From assembly GCF_002104765.1 (NCBI RefSeq), contig NZ_NCXM01000025.1:1-64000 (forward strand): a stretch of DNA of 64,000 bases, read 5' to 3'. A model generated the notes under the pieces. The model had not been told where the DNA came from. It searched no databases and saw only the letters and a program-made list of their open reading frames with translations. This stretch comes from Mycolicibacterium vulneris (lineage in GTDB: Bacteria; Actinomycetota; Actinomycetes; Mycobacteriales; Mycobacteriaceae). This document shows positions 15,109 through 24,713 of the stretch, piece after piece. The stretch's first letter is position 1; the number at the start of each line of letters is the position of its first letter. A program made the translations under genes and the position numbers.

Positions 15109-17424
15109 TCACACCTGGCTTCGCCGCGTGGTCCAGTCGTTGGCGGCCGCCGCATCCAACAACAACCGCCGTTCGGCGGCGGCAACTGCATGCCGGGTGG
15201 CTGCGACGGCATCGGGGTTGACCGACACCGAGGTGATCCCCATCCTGACCAGCTGCTCAGCGAAGGCCGGGTTGGTCGACGGTGCCTGGCCGCACAGCGA
15301 CGACGTGATGCCGTGTTTGCGCGCTGTCGCAATAATGCGGCCGATGGCATCGAGAACGGCCTCATCGGATTCGTCGAACAGTTCGGCACAGATCTCGGAA
15401 TCGCGATCGACTCCCAGTACCAGTTGGGTCAGGTCGTTGCTGCCGATGGATACTCCGTCCACGCCCAGCCCGATGTATTCGGGCAACCAGTACGTCACCG
15501 ATGGCACTTCAGCCATCACCCACCGATGCAGGCCGCGCTGGGAACCCAGCGGGCTCATGTCAACCAGAGAAAGGCAGGTCTCCAGTTCCCACCGGGTCCG
15601 GACGAACGGAATCATCAGGTGTACGTTCGGATTCTGCTCACGGACCCGCGCCAGGGCCTGAAGCTCCAGACCGAACAGATCCCGTTCTTTGACGTATCGA
15701 TAGCACCCGCGGTATCCGATCATCGGGTTGTGCTCCACCGGTTCGTAGGCCTCACCACCCTGCAAACCGCGGAACTCGTTGCTGCGAAAATCCGTTGCGC
15801 GATATATCACCGGCCGGGTCCCGAAAGCCGATGCAATGCGGCCGATCGATGTCGCGATGGCGTCGATGAGAGCGAACTGCTCACCGTGAGCGATGAAGTC
15901 ACGCGGGTGCCTGCCGGAAAGTGCCTGAGTGAGCAGGAATTCGGCCCGCAGTAACCCCACGCCGTCGACGTCTTGCGCCGCCACCGCTTCGGCGGTGTCG
16001 GGTATGGCCAGGTTGACGTAGATTTTTGTACCGGTCGTCTCGACGCCACTCGTCGTGACCGTCGACGGCCTTGCCGCCGAAACTCGCATCTGCGGGCTGA
16101 GGCCCCCGGCTATGACCTTCCCGCTCGAGCCATCGACGGTGACGGCCTGGCCCTCGCGCAGGACGGTAGTCGCGTCCCGAGCTCCGACCACGCAGGGAAC
16201 TCCGAGTTCGCGCGCAACGATGGCCGCGTGGCAGGTCATCCCGCCCGTCTCGGTGACCACTGCTGCCGCGCGCCGAATAGCGGGAAGCCAATCTGGATTG
16301 GTCATCGGGGCCACCAGAATCTCGTTGTCCATCAACCGGTTACCCTCTTCCGGTCTGCGGAGCACTCGAACACGTCCGGAAGCCGAACCGGGCGCCGCCG
16401 GCAGACCCCGCACCAGGATGCCCGTTGTCTCAGACTCATGCGGTGCGTGTGTAAACAGTGTCGTGATCGGCCTGGCCTGGACCAACCAGGCCTTGCCAGA
16501 GGCAATCGCCCATTCGACGTCCTGCGGGCAACCATGATGCGCCTCCACAGCAATCGCCAACTCGGCAATGCGGCGCAATGACATATCATCGAGGACTCGC
16601 GCTTGGGCCTGTACGGGGTCCAACTCCACGATGACGTCGTGTCCCTCGGGACCCCGCTCGATCTTGAAAGCCTGGTAACCGATTTTCACATCGACCACGT
16701 TCAATGTGTTTTTGTCGACGACGTAGGTGTCGGGCTGGACCTTTCCGGACACCACCACCTCGCCGAGCCCGAGGGCGGCTTCGATGACGATGTGATCCCG
16801 CTCCCCCGTGCTGGGGTCGGTGGTGAACGCGACGCCGGACTGCTCGGAGGCGATCATCTGCTGGACGACGACCGCCATTGCGGGATCGGCCCCGAACCCC
16901 CGGCTGGCCCGATAAGTGAGGACGCGCGGGCTGAACAACGAGGCCCAGCATGTGGCGACCGCCTCGAGAAGGGCGGTTTCGCCTGCCACGTTGGTCACCG
17001 TCTGATTCATTCCGGCGAATGATGCGTCGCGGCCATCTTCACCTGTTGCCGAAGACCGCACCGCCACAACACAGTTCGTCCCCAGAACACGGTACGCACT
17101 CAGCAACTGATCGCGGACGTCCTGACTTACTCCCGCTTTCGCCACCAACGCCCGCATGCGTTGACAGAGCTCGGCCAGGCGGGCGGCGTTGTCCACCTGC
17201 GTCAACGCTTCGCGATGGAGAGCGGAGAGTTCGGTGTCGACCCCGGCCGCTTCCATCGAGGCCAAGTAGCTACTGCGCATCAACACAAACCCCGGGGGGA
17301 CCGGAAGCCCGGCGGCGACCAACTCGCCCATGTTGGCGCCCTTGCCGCCGGCCTCCTCGGCGTCACCGAGGCGCAACGTCGCGATGTTGGAAACATAGTT
17401 GCCGGTAAGGGTTTCGGTTGACAT
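15109..17424 (-). CDS. Phosphoenolpyruvate synthase (pyruvate, water dikinase)
   Basis: A 771-residue enzyme converting pyruvate and ATP to PEP, AMP and phosphate. Domains in order: N-terminal ATP-grasp domain (GGKGANMGEL near residue 27), central phosphohistidine domain with the swivelling histidine in GGMTCHAAIVARELG, and C-terminal PEP/pyruvate TIM barrel with IGSNDLTQLVLGVDRD and SLCGQ. The length is close to the E. coli enzyme (792). It heads the operon with two KAS III genes and a WS/DGAT. Placing it with lipid genes suggests gluconeogenic or glycerol-3-phosphate supply for acylglycerols, or ATP/pyruvate balance in hypoxia. Confidence 0.93.
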   Translation of the reverse strand: MSTETLTGNYVSNIATLRLGDAEEAGGKGANMGELVAAGLPVPPGFVLMRSSYLASMEAAGVDTELSALHREALTQVDNAARLAELCQRMRALVAKAGVSQDVRDQLLSAYRVLGTNCVVAVRSSATGEDGRDASFAGMNQTVTNVAGETALLEAVATCWASLFSPRVLTYRASRGFGADPAMAVVVQQMIASEQSGVAFTTDPSTGERDHIVIEAALGLGEVVVSGKVQPDTYVVDKNTLNVVDVKIGYQAFKIERGPEGHDVIVELDPVQAQARVLDDMSLRRIAELAIAVEAHHGCPQDVEWAIASGKAWLVQARPITTLFTHAPHESETTGILVRGLPAAPGSASGRVRVLRRPEEGNRLMDNEILVAPMTNPDWLPAIRRAAAVVTETGGMTCHAAIVARELGVPCVVGARDATTVLREGQAVTVDGSSGKVIAGGLSPQMRVSAARPSTVTTSGVETTGTKIYVNLAIPDTAEAVAAQDVDGVGLLRAEFLLTQALSGRHPRDFIAHGEQFALIDAIATSIGRIASAFGTRPVIYRATDFRSNEFRGLQGGEAYEPVEHNPMIGYRGCYRYVKERDLFGLELQALARVREQNPNVHLMIPFVRTRWELETCLSLVDMSPLGSQRGLHRWVMAEVPSVTYWLPEYIGLGVDGVSIGSNDLTQLVLGVDRDSEICAELFDESDEAVLDAIGRIIATARKHGITSSLCGQAPSTNPAFAEQLVRMGITSVSVNPDAVAATRHAVAAAERRLLLDAAAANDWTTRRSQV

Positions 17425-17520
17425 GTCTAGCTCTTTTCAACTTGGTTTAAGCGGTTCTGCAGTGCCGACGCCCAGACCGCATGGATCACCATCGGTTTGT
17501 GCGTCGCCGGGGACATCGCT

Positions 17521-17534
17521 GTGACCTAGGACGG
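17521..17534. promoter_or_regulatory. Weak DosR-like box before the PEP synthase operon
   Basis: GTGACCTAGGACGG matches the DosR consensus GGGACTWWAGTCCC at 8 of 14 positions, keeping G3, C5, G10 and C12, and sits 97 bases before the PEP synthase start. It overlaps the stop of the USP gene. The same CTAGG core appears in the stronger box at 34001. Weak on its own. Confidence 0.3.
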
Positions 17535-18410
17535 CCTGGCCACGATCACCGGCATGCGAACAGAATGAACGACTGCGTTGCTCACCGAGCCCAGTAGGAC
17601 GCCGGTCAAGCCACCGCGGCCGTGGCTGCCCACGACGGTCAGCTGAGCGGTCTCCGACTGCTCGATCAGCTGGCGCGCCGGCTGGTCGCATACGACGGTT
17701 CGGTGCACCGTGACGTCGGGGTAGCGTTCTTGCCAGCCCGCCAGACGTTCGGCCAGGCTGCGCTTCGCTTCCGCCTTCACCGCCGCCCAGTCCATTCCGG
17801 GAAGCTCGAAAACCTGGGTGTCGCTCCAGGCATGAACCGCCTTGAGTTCGACGCCACGTCGTGACGCTTCGTCGAAGGCAATGGCCGTCGCAATTTCGGA
17901 GGCCGGCGAGCCATCGATCCCGACCAGTACCGGCGCCTGCTGAGGGTACGGCATCAAGGGATCTTCGTCGTGAATGACAGCGACCGGACAACGCGCCCGT
18001 CGCACAATGCCGGAGCTGACTGAACCGAGCAGGGCGCGGCCGATGGCTCCGCGTCCATAGGATCCGACGACGACCATTTCTGCCTCTTCCGACATTTCGA
18101 CCAGCGTCGGCACTGGGGGCGCATGCCACAGCTCGCGCGTGATGCCGATCCTCCGGCTTGTCCTCGTGGCGTCTTCAGCGATCTTGACCGCCTCTTGCAA
18201 GATCCGGCGGCCGTCGTCCTCCTGCCAAGCCAACGCTTCAGCCGCCATCGGAACCTGTGGCCACGTCGTCGTGGCGTTCACCATATGGACCAGGGTCAGC
18301 GGAACATTACGCATCGCCGCGTCCCGCGCGGCCCAGCAGACAGCGAAATTCGACGCAGGTGATCCGTCGACCCCGACGACGATGCCGTGCCGCTTCATGG
18401 ATGCAGTCAT
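17526..18410 (-). CDS. Universal stress protein, two domains (Rv2005c-like)
   Basis: A 294-residue tandem USP. Each half starts with a VGVDGSPAS/VGIDGSPAS strand and ends with an ATP-binding loop of type G-x2-G-x9-G-S (GSYGRGAIGRALLGS and GSHGRGGLTGVLLGS), so both domains should bind ATP. USPs of this type, such as Rv2623 and Rv2005c, are DosR-induced and slow growth. It is divergent from otsB1, the same arrangement as Rv2005c-Rv2006 in M. tuberculosis, with a DosR box between them. Confidence 0.9.
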   Translation of the reverse strand: MTASMKRHGIVVGVDGSPASNFAVCWAARDAAMRNVPLTLVHMVNATTTWPQVPMAAEALAWQEDDGRRILQEAVKIAEDATRTSRRIGITRELWHAPPVPTLVEMSEEAEMVVVGSYGRGAIGRALLGSVSSGIVRRARCPVAVIHDEDPLMPYPQQAPVLVGIDGSPASEIATAIAFDEASRRGVELKAVHAWSDTQVFELPGMDWAAVKAEAKRSLAERLAGWQERYPDVTVHRTVVCDQPARQLIEQSETAQLTVVGSHGRGGLTGVLLGSVSNAVVHSVRMPVIVARPS

Positions 18411-18460
18411 GTCCTTCTCCCTCGGTCATCCAAAACGCTATTGCCCGAACGGGCACCGGT

Positions 18461-18480
18461 CAGGAGACTTTCGTCCTCAA
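18461..18480. promoter_or_regulatory. DosR box between USP and otsB1
   Basis: Core GAGACTTTCGTCCT (18464-18477) matches the consensus at 11 of 14 positions. It lies about 50 bases before the USP start (18410) and 65 bases before otsB1 (18544), so it can serve both directions. Confidence 0.7.
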
Positions 18481-18543
18481 CCGCATGGACGAGAGACCCT
18501 CATTGGGCGCTGGGGCTTGATCAGGACCGGAGCTGTGGGGATC

Positions 18544-21500
18544 GTGACAGAAATGACCGAGTGGCCCGCCACTCTCGACAGGCGCTACCACGATGTCGTG
18601 ATCTTCGACCTCGCTTGCGTGGTCGTCGAGACAGCGCCAGAAACCGTGCAGGCTCGAGACTCCACTCCCTTGCTGCTCCGTCGGCTGCGCGATGTAGGCA
18701 TCGCAACAGCCGTCTACTCACGTGATCCGGGCTGCAGGCAGAGCCTGTGCAGCGCGGGGTTGGACGGTTTCGTCGACGTTGCTATTGACGCCCGAAACCC
18801 TCGGCTTGCCAACTGCGCTTTTTTGGTGGAAGTGGCGGCGCGCTTGGACGCCCGCCCCGAGCGTTCCGTGGTGATCGGATGCGACCGACCCGGCGTGGAA
18901 GCCGCCATAGACAACGGATTCGGTCTGATCATCGGTGTCGCGCATCGCCCGGATGCCGGCACCGAACTGCTGGCATGCGGCGCCGACACGGTTGTCGACG
19001 ACCTCGCCGGGATCTCGGTGCGAAGCGGTGGCACTGCGATAGCGAACATCGCCGATGCCGTCGAGGTCTACAACCAGCTGAAGGAATTGGTGGCCGTGCG
19101 GCGGCCGGCGGTATTTCTCGACTTCGACGGCACGCTGTCCGATATCGTCGAGCATCCCGAGTCGGCAACCCTGGTCGCCGGCGCCGCCGCTGCGTTACGC
19201 GCGCTCGCCGAGCAGTGTCCGGTGACAGTGATAAGCGGCCGCGATCTGGCGGATGTCCGCGGGCGCGTCAACGTCGAAGGGATTTGGTACGCGGGCAGCC
19301 ACGGCTTTGAATTGCTAGAGCCCGACCGCACCCATCACGAAAAAACCTCCGCCACTGAAGTTGTCGATGCCCTTTCGCTTGCCGCCACTCGGTTGACAAC
19401 GATGCTGGCCGATATCTCGGGAATACGAGTGGAGCACAAGCGGTTTGCGGTTACGATCCATTACCGCAATGTGGACGCCGGGAACGTCGGTCGAGTAATC
19501 GCGACCGTCCGCAAATACGGTCACGCCGAGGGCCTGCGCGCCAGCCTCGGTCGCAAAGTCATCGAACTTCGCCCAAATACTCTCTGGAACAAGGGTACGA
19601 CACTCGACTGGCTACTCGAACACATTGAGAGCCGCAACGCTGGCTCCAGCGCGATGTTGCCGATCTATATCGGCGACGATCTCACCGACGAAGATGCTTT
19701 CGACGCAGTCGAATTCGATGGTGTGGGCATAGTGGTGCGGCACGACGAGGACGGTAATCGCTCATCCGCTGCTTTATTCAGCCTTGGAAGCCCCGCCGCA
19801 GTTTGCGGATTCATTCGGCGGCTTGCAGACGATCTGCAGGAGATTGCGGCGACGCCGGCGGATCCGTGGGAACTTGTCTACGACGGCTACCGGCCAGAAG
19901 ATGAGCGGCTGCGGGAAGCTCTCTGCACCGTTGGCAATGGCTATGTCGCCACCCGCGGTTGCGCGCCGGAGGCATCGGCATCCGCGGTCCATTATCCGGG
20001 CACCTATGCGGCCGGCGTGTACAACCAACTGAGCGACAGGATTTCGGGCCGTACTGTCGAAAATGAAAGCCTGGTCAACCTGCCTAATTGGCTCTCGTTG
20101 ACATTCCGCCTCAACGATGGGCCGTGGTTTTGCGTTGATGACGCCGAATTGATCTCCTACCGGCAAATATTTGATCTGCGCCATGCCACCTTGACGCGCA
20201 CCATCCGGTTCCGCGACAGCGCCGGGCACGAAACGACACTGAGCCAGCAACGATTTGCGTCGATGCACCAGCCTCACCTGCTCGCTATGAGGACCACCAT
20301 CTCAGCCGAAAATTGGTCGGGCACAGTTGAGTTCAGGTCGTTGTTGGATGGAAGCGTACGGAATACCCTCGTAGAGCGCTATCGACCATTGTCGGACACC
20401 CATCTCGCGGACTCGGCGATCGATGACATCGGACCCACGTCAGTGCTGTTGCAGACCCAGACATCGCAGTCCCGGATCGCGATCGCGATCGCGATGCGCA
20501 GCACGGTCTGGCGCGACGAGGTCCGGGCCGAGGCGCGGTACCGAACCGTGCGAGAGGGTGGTCGTGGCGGCCATGACATCCAGCTGACCGTATCCGCAGG
20601 ACAATCGGTCACGCTGGAAAAGGTCGCGACGATCGTAACCGGACGAGACTCGGCCATATCGGAACCAGCAAGTGCAGCAAGTCATTACCTTGACGAATCC
20701 GGCCGCTACGCCGATCTCCATCATCAGCACGCCCGGGCCTGGGCGCGGCTATGGGAACAATGCGCCGTCAACCTGGATGACAACACGGTCGCGTTGCGAA
20801 TCCTCCGACTGCACCTGGTGCACGTGCTGCAGACAATCTCGCCGCACACAGCCGAACTCGACGCTGGGGTCCCGGCCCGGGGTCTGCATGGTGAGGCCTA
20901 TCGCGGACATGTCTTCTGGGACTCGCTGTTCATCGCACCGGTTCTCAGCGTGCGCATGCCGAATCTGGCGCGCTCTCTGCTGCTGTACCGATATCGACGG
21001 CTTCCCCAAGCGCGTCGCGCTGCACGCCGGGCGGGTTACCGCGGGGCTATGTACCCTTGGCAATCCGGCAGCGATGGCCGCGAGGTGAGCCAGCAACTGC
21101 ACCTCAATCCGCAGTCCGGAAAATGGAATCCGGATCCCAGTGCACGTGCGCACCATGTCGGTCTCGCGATTGCATTCAACGCTTGGCAGCACTATCAGGT
21201 GACCGGCGATCGCCAATATCTTGTCGACTACGGGGCCGAGATGATGGTCGAGATCGCCCGATTCTGGGTCGGTCTGGCGAAATTCGACGGCCGTCGTGCC
21301 CGCTACACGATAAATGGAATCATCGGCCCCGACGAGTTTCACTCGGGCTATCCCGGCATGCAGGACGATGGCATCGACAACAACGCGTACACGAACGTCA
21401 TGGCGGTCTGGGTGATCCTGCGAGCGATGGACGCGCTCGACATGCTGCCGTTGCGGGATCGACTTGACCTCGTGGGAAGGATCGACCTGACCGCAGAGGA

Positions 21501-22242
21501 ACTCGACCGATGGGAGCACGTGACACGGCGGATGTTCGTCCCGTTCCACGACGGTGTGATCAGTCAGTTCGAAGGATACGAGAATTTGGCAGAACTGAAT
21601 TGGGAGCATTATCGGCGGCGCTACGGGAACATACAGCGCCTCGACCGCATCCTCGATGCTGAGGATGACAGCGTCAACAACTATAAGGCGTCCAAACAGG
21701 CCGATGCGTTGATGTTGTTCTACCTGCTGTCATCCGAGGAGTTGCTCAACCTGTTCGGGCGCCTCGGCTACCGCTTCGCGCCAGAGCAGATCCCGAAGAC
21801 GGTCGACTACTACCTCGCGCGCACTTCGCACGGATCAACGCTGAGCGCCGTCGTGCATTCGTGGGTGCTAGCTCGCGGCAATCGGCAGCTGGCCATGGAT
21901 TACTTCGGCAAGGTGCTGGAGTCCGATATCGCCGACATCCAGGGCGGCACGACGTCGGAAGGAATACATCTGGCGGCGATGGCCGGCAGCGTCGATCTGT
22001 TGCAACGATGTTTCACCGGTCTGGAAATGCGCGACGATCGGCTGATACTCGGTCCCCTGTGGCCGGAAACACTGGGCCCGATGGAGTTCGCCATCGTGTA
22101 TCGCGGCCAGCGCCTTCATCTTCGGATCAAGGGACGAAGCGCTACGGTGACGGCCGAAGCCGGGAAAGGCCAACCGATTGAGCTGGAATGTCGTGGCCGC
22201 GTGCGACAACTCGCGCCGGGACACACCATCGAGGTCGGGTGA
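18544..22242 (+). CDS. otsB1: OtsB1-like trehalose-phosphatase / GH65 fusion protein
   Basis: A three-part protein of 1232 residues, counterpart of Rv2006 (1327). Residues about 1-170 form a HAD-like domain in which the second catalytic Asp is lost (FDLACV). Residues about 185-430 are a trehalose-6-phosphate phosphatase-type HAD with DFDGTLSD (Asp193) and YIGDDLTDED. From about 440 onward is a GH65 domain (trehalose/maltose phosphorylase fold) with the general-acid candidate Glu931 in GPDEFHSGY and the phosphate-site-like SHGSTLS. The GTG at 18544 is used; the ATG at 18553 would remove three residues. A DosR box lies upstream. It would act in trehalose metabolism in the cytosol. Confidence 0.9.
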   Translation: MTEMTEWPATLDRRYHDVVIFDLACVVVETAPETVQARDSTPLLLRRLRDVGIATAVYSRDPGCRQSLCSAGLDGFVDVAIDARNPRLANCAFLVEVAARLDARPERSVVIGCDRPGVEAAIDNGFGLIIGVAHRPDAGTELLACGADTVVDDLAGISVRSGGTAIANIADAVEVYNQLKELVAVRRPAVFLDFDGTLSDIVEHPESATLVAGAAAALRALAEQCPVTVISGRDLADVRGRVNVEGIWYAGSHGFELLEPDRTHHEKTSATEVVDALSLAATRLTTMLADISGIRVEHKRFAVTIHYRNVDAGNVGRVIATVRKYGHAEGLRASLGRKVIELRPNTLWNKGTTLDWLLEHIESRNAGSSAMLPIYIGDDLTDEDAFDAVEFDGVGIVVRHDEDGNRSSAALFSLGSPAAVCGFIRRLADDLQEIAATPADPWELVYDGYRPEDERLREALCTVGNGYVATRGCAPEASASAVHYPGTYAAGVYNQLSDRISGRTVENESLVNLPNWLSLTFRLNDGPWFCVDDAELISYRQIFDLRHATLTRTIRFRDSAGHETTLSQQRFASMHQPHLLAMRTTISAENWSGTVEFRSLLDGSVRNTLVERYRPLSDTHLADSAIDDIGPTSVLLQTQTSQSRIAIAIAMRSTVWRDEVRAEARYRTVREGGRGGHDIQLTVSAGQSVTLEKVATIVTGRDSAISEPASAASHYLDESGRYADLHHQHARAWARLWEQCAVNLDDNTVALRILRLHLVHVLQTISPHTAELDAGVPARGLHGEAYRGHVFWDSLFIAPVLSVRMPNLARSLLLYRYRRLPQARRAARRAGYRGAMYPWQSGSDGREVSQQLHLNPQSGKWNPDPSARAHHVGLAIAFNAWQHYQVTGDRQYLVDYGAEMMVEIARFWVGLAKFDGRRARYTINGIIGPDEFHSGYPGMQDDGIDNNAYTNVMAVWVILRAMDALDMLPLRDRLDLVGRIDLTAEELDRWEHVTRRMFVPFHDGVISQFEGYENLAELNWEHYRRRYGNIQRLDRILDAEDDSVNNYKASKQADALMLFYLLSSEELLNLFGRLGYRFAPEQIPKTVDYYLARTSHGSTLSAVVHSWVLARGNRQLAMDYFGKVLESDIADIQGGTTSEGIHLAAMAGSVDLLQRCFTGLEMRDDRLILGPLWPETLGPMEFAIVYRGQRLHLRIKGRSATVTAEAGKGQPIELECRGRVRQLAPGHTIEVG

Positions 22243-22268
22243 GGTGGTGACCATTGCCGCCAAGCGAG

Positions 22269-22282
22269 GGGCCGAACGGCCC
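22269..22282. promoter_or_regulatory. Candidate DosR box before USP gene 22367
   Basis: GGGCCGAACGGCCC is a perfect palindrome and matches the DosR consensus at 10 of 14 positions. It lies 85 bases before the USP start and just after the otsB1 stop. Confidence 0.5.
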
Positions 22283-22366
22283 TGCCGCCGGCCGGCACGG
22301 CCCAATAGCGTCTGCGATTGACCACGGGTTACCCCGCCAGTCCAAGCCTTTGATCGGAGAAATGTG

Positions 22367-23167
22367 ATGAACGCTCCGCACTCACCACGCTGGATAGTCG
22401 TGGGTATCGACGGCTCCGATGCGGCGATCAACGCGGCAAAGTGGGCGGTCGCCGAGGCGACCAGTCGGGACATCCCGCTTCGCCTGGTGTATACGATCCC
22501 TGAGCGCAAAGCCGACGATTCCCGTCTCGATGTGGAATGCGGCGAAGCCGCCTTGCGCGCCGCTTGTGCAGCGCTTCACGCCACGACTACGGAAGTCAAA
22601 TTGGAGACCGATCTGGTACACGGCTCGCCGACCGACGCTTTGGTCGAGGAATCGCGCCACGCGGCCATGGTCTGCGTAGGTTCTGTGGGGATCGGCCAGA
22701 TCGCCCGAAAGATCATTGGGTCAACTGCCGAGGGTGTGGCTGAGAACGCGCAGTGCCCGGTGGCAATTGTGCGCGCCAATCGCGATGCCGGAGAGTCACT
22801 TTCGGGATCGATTGCCGTGGTGGTGGACGACTCACCACAGAACGATTCTGTGCTCGAGCATGGTTTCAGGGAAGCCCGGCTTCGCAGCGCGCCAATTCTG
22901 GCGATGGGTACGTGGCGATGGGGCTTCGGAGAGATTCCGTACCGTCAGTTGGACCGTCGACTTCGCCGGTGGGTGACTCAGTATCCCGAGGTGCATGTGC
23001 GTCCCGCCGCGGCCAGACATGGGGCCGCCGAGTATTTGATCGGCACACAGGAACCGGTGGAGCTCGCGGTAGTGGACCGCTGGTATTCCGACAAGGTCGC
23101 CCGAATGGTCGGTCCACTGACTCCCCGCTTCGGACACACCGGATGTTCTGTGCTCGTGGTGCGCTGA
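22367..23167 (+). CDS. Universal stress protein, diverged second domain
   Basis: A 266-residue USP. The first domain is intact (VVGIDGSDAAINAAKWAV, then the loop GSVGIGQIARKIIGS). The second half keeps the strand pattern (IAVVVDDSPQND) but lacks the glycine-rich ATP loop, ending in the VARMVGPL and CSVLVVR segments. It resembles the Rv3134c/Rv2028c type, whose C-terminal half is similarly diverged. The ATG at 22367 follows GGAG. It is preceded by a palindromic candidate DosR box. Confidence 0.87.
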   Translation: MNAPHSPRWIVVGIDGSDAAINAAKWAVAEATSRDIPLRLVYTIPERKADDSRLDVECGEAALRAACAALHATTTEVKLETDLVHGSPTDALVEESRHAAMVCVGSVGIGQIARKIIGSTAEGVAENAQCPVAIVRANRDAGESLSGSIAVVVDDSPQNDSVLEHGFREARLRSAPILAMGTWRWGFGEIPYRQLDRRLRRWVTQYPEVHVRPAAARHGAAEYLIGTQEPVELAVVDRWYSDKVARMVGPLTPRFGHTGCSVLVVR

Positions 23168-23188
23168 GCGTTAAACGGAGGTCAGCGA

Positions 23189-24064
23189 CTAGCGGGTCAC
23201 GATCACCGGAACCGTCGCCGCCTGAGCGACGTGCCGGCCCACCGACCCCAGCAGCATGCCCGCGAACCCACCTCGCCCATGGCTGCCGACGACTACGAGC
23301 TGAGCGTGCTCGGCCTGTTCGAGTAGCCAACGAGCAGGTTTGTCGCACACGACCACTCGCTTCACGCGCACATTGGGATACTGTTCGTGCCATCCGGCGA
23401 GACGCTCTGCAAGGATCTCGTGCCCCTGAACCTCGTTGTCACGCCAGTCCATTCCCAGTATGGGAAAGACGCCCACGTCGCTCCACGCGTGGAGTGCAAC
23501 CAGGCCCACGCCCCGCCGAGACGCTTCGTCGAAGGCCACGGCGATCGCCGGTTCCGATGCGGGCGATCCGTCGGTGCCCACCAGCACGGGCGCATCGGCA
23601 GCGGGCGTCGCGCCTGCGTCGGAGTGGATGACCGCCACCGGGCAGTGCGCATGGTGTAACAACCCGGCGGTGACCGAACCCAGCAGCAAGCGGCCCAGCG
23701 CCCCGAGTCCCTGGCTGCCGACAACGATCATCGATGCGTCCCGGGAGGCAGTGATCAGTGTCGGCAGAACACTCGAATAGATGATCTCGGTGCGCATTTC
23801 AGGCGGCTTCACGCCGCCTAGATTGGCAGTAACCGTCTTACGGGCCTGGTCGATGATGTGCTGTGCGCCTTCCCGCTGCCATTCGGGAATGTCGGCATAT
23901 AACTGGCCGACCGGCCAACCCACGACCACCGGGGGCGCGGCATGCACCAGCGTAATCGGCAGGTCGTGCATAACGGCCTCACGGGCCGCCCAGGCCACCG
24001 CGGCGTCAGATGCCGCCGATCCGTCGACGCAGACAAGAATTCCGCGGTTTTTGGTCTCTGACAC
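23189..24064 (-). CDS. Universal stress protein, two ATP-binding domains
   Basis: A 291-residue tandem USP with CVDGSAASDAAVAWA at the start of domain 1 and VGTDGSPASEPA in domain 2. Both glycine loops are intact (GSQGLGALGRLLLGS and GSHGRGGFAGMLLGS). The GTG at 24064 has GGAG six bases upstream. It follows the GNAT gene by 11 bases, so both are probably read from the tandem DosR boxes at 24714-24748. Confidence 0.9.
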   Translation of the reverse strand: MSETKNRGILVCVDGSAASDAAVAWAAREAVMHDLPITLVHAAPPVVVGWPVGQLYADIPEWQREGAQHIIDQARKTVTANLGGVKPPEMRTEIIYSSVLPTLITASRDASMIVVGSQGLGALGRLLLGSVTAGLLHHAHCPVAVIHSDAGATPAADAPVLVGTDGSPASEPAIAVAFDEASRRGVGLVALHAWSDVGVFPILGMDWRDNEVQGHEILAERLAGWHEQYPNVRVKRVVVCDKPARWLLEQAEHAQLVVVGSHGRGGFAGMLLGSVGRHVAQAATVPVIVTR

Positions 24065-24075
24065 GTCGATCTCCT

Positions 24076-24666
24076 CTACGAAATCTCTTGGCCGGCTGGC
24101 AGTGACACGCCAATGCGGTCGGGCAGGCTGATGTCCAGGTGAAGGATTGATCCGAAGTTGCTTCGCTCACGCGGCCAGCCGAAATCGGACAAGACGGCGA
24201 GCATCAGGTGGTTCTGAGCCAACACGTCGGCGACGAATCGCCGAATCCCATGGTCTCTGGCGATGTGTGCCAGGCGTCGGAGTAATGCCGTTCCCACGCC
24301 GAGCGAATGGTCCTCATGAGCAACCACAATGGCGATGTCGGCGGCCGTCGGATCACCGCAGACCGTGTAGTTCGCGACACCTAGGAGCCGGTCTCCTTCG
24401 AACGCGCCCAACGCGTATTGCCCGTCCTGGGGTTTGATCAGCTCCCTCACGAGCTCGTCCAGGTGGGCTGGATGCAGGGTGAAGAAGCGGAAGTAGCGGT
24501 CGTGATCGCTGAGTTGTTGGTGAAGAGCGACAACAGCTTCGGCGTCTTTGCTGTTTATGCGACGCAATGAGATCACCCGGCCGTCCAGCAATCGGGATGT
24601 GACAGTGTCCGCCACCGCTTGACTGCCCATTGCGTCTCCTCGGACCGGGTCAGGTGTTGCGGTCAT
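24076..24666 (-). CDS. GNAT family N-acetyltransferase
   Basis: A 196-residue GNAT-fold protein. The acetyl-CoA binding region is seen as VVAHEDHSLGVGTALLRRLAHIA, followed by NHLMLAVLSDFGW. The N-terminal strand (LLDGRVISLRRINSKDAEAV) resembles the acetyltransferase domain linked to ADP-forming acyl-CoA synthetases and the mycobacterial Pat enzyme, here without a cyclic-nucleotide domain. It could therefore acetylate protein lysines. The ATG at 24666 has GGAGG eight bases upstream. It is in an operon with the following USP gene, a conceivable substrate. Confidence 0.82.
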   Translation of the reverse strand: MTATPDPVRGDAMGSQAVADTVTSRLLDGRVISLRRINSKDAEAVVALHQQLSDHDRYFRFFTLHPAHLDELVRELIKPQDGQYALGAFEGDRLLGVANYTVCGDPTAADIAIVVAHEDHSLGVGTALLRRLAHIARDHGIRRFVADVLAQNHLMLAVLSDFGWPRERSNFGSILHLDISLPDRIGVSLPAGQEIS

Positions 24667-24713
24667 TTCGCCGGCCTCCACATGACGCTATGGGTAGAGC
24701 TGAAGATCGGGCA

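Noticed and set aside
18443..18454. GCCCGAACGGGC palindrome in the USP-otsB1 gap
   Set aside because: It does not follow the DosR pattern and is a GC palindrome likely to occur by chance.
18139..18543. 405-base upstream extension of the otsB1 frame
   Set aside because: It overlaps the divergent USP gene and the DosR box; sequence similarity to Rv2006 starts only at the GTG/ATG near 18544.
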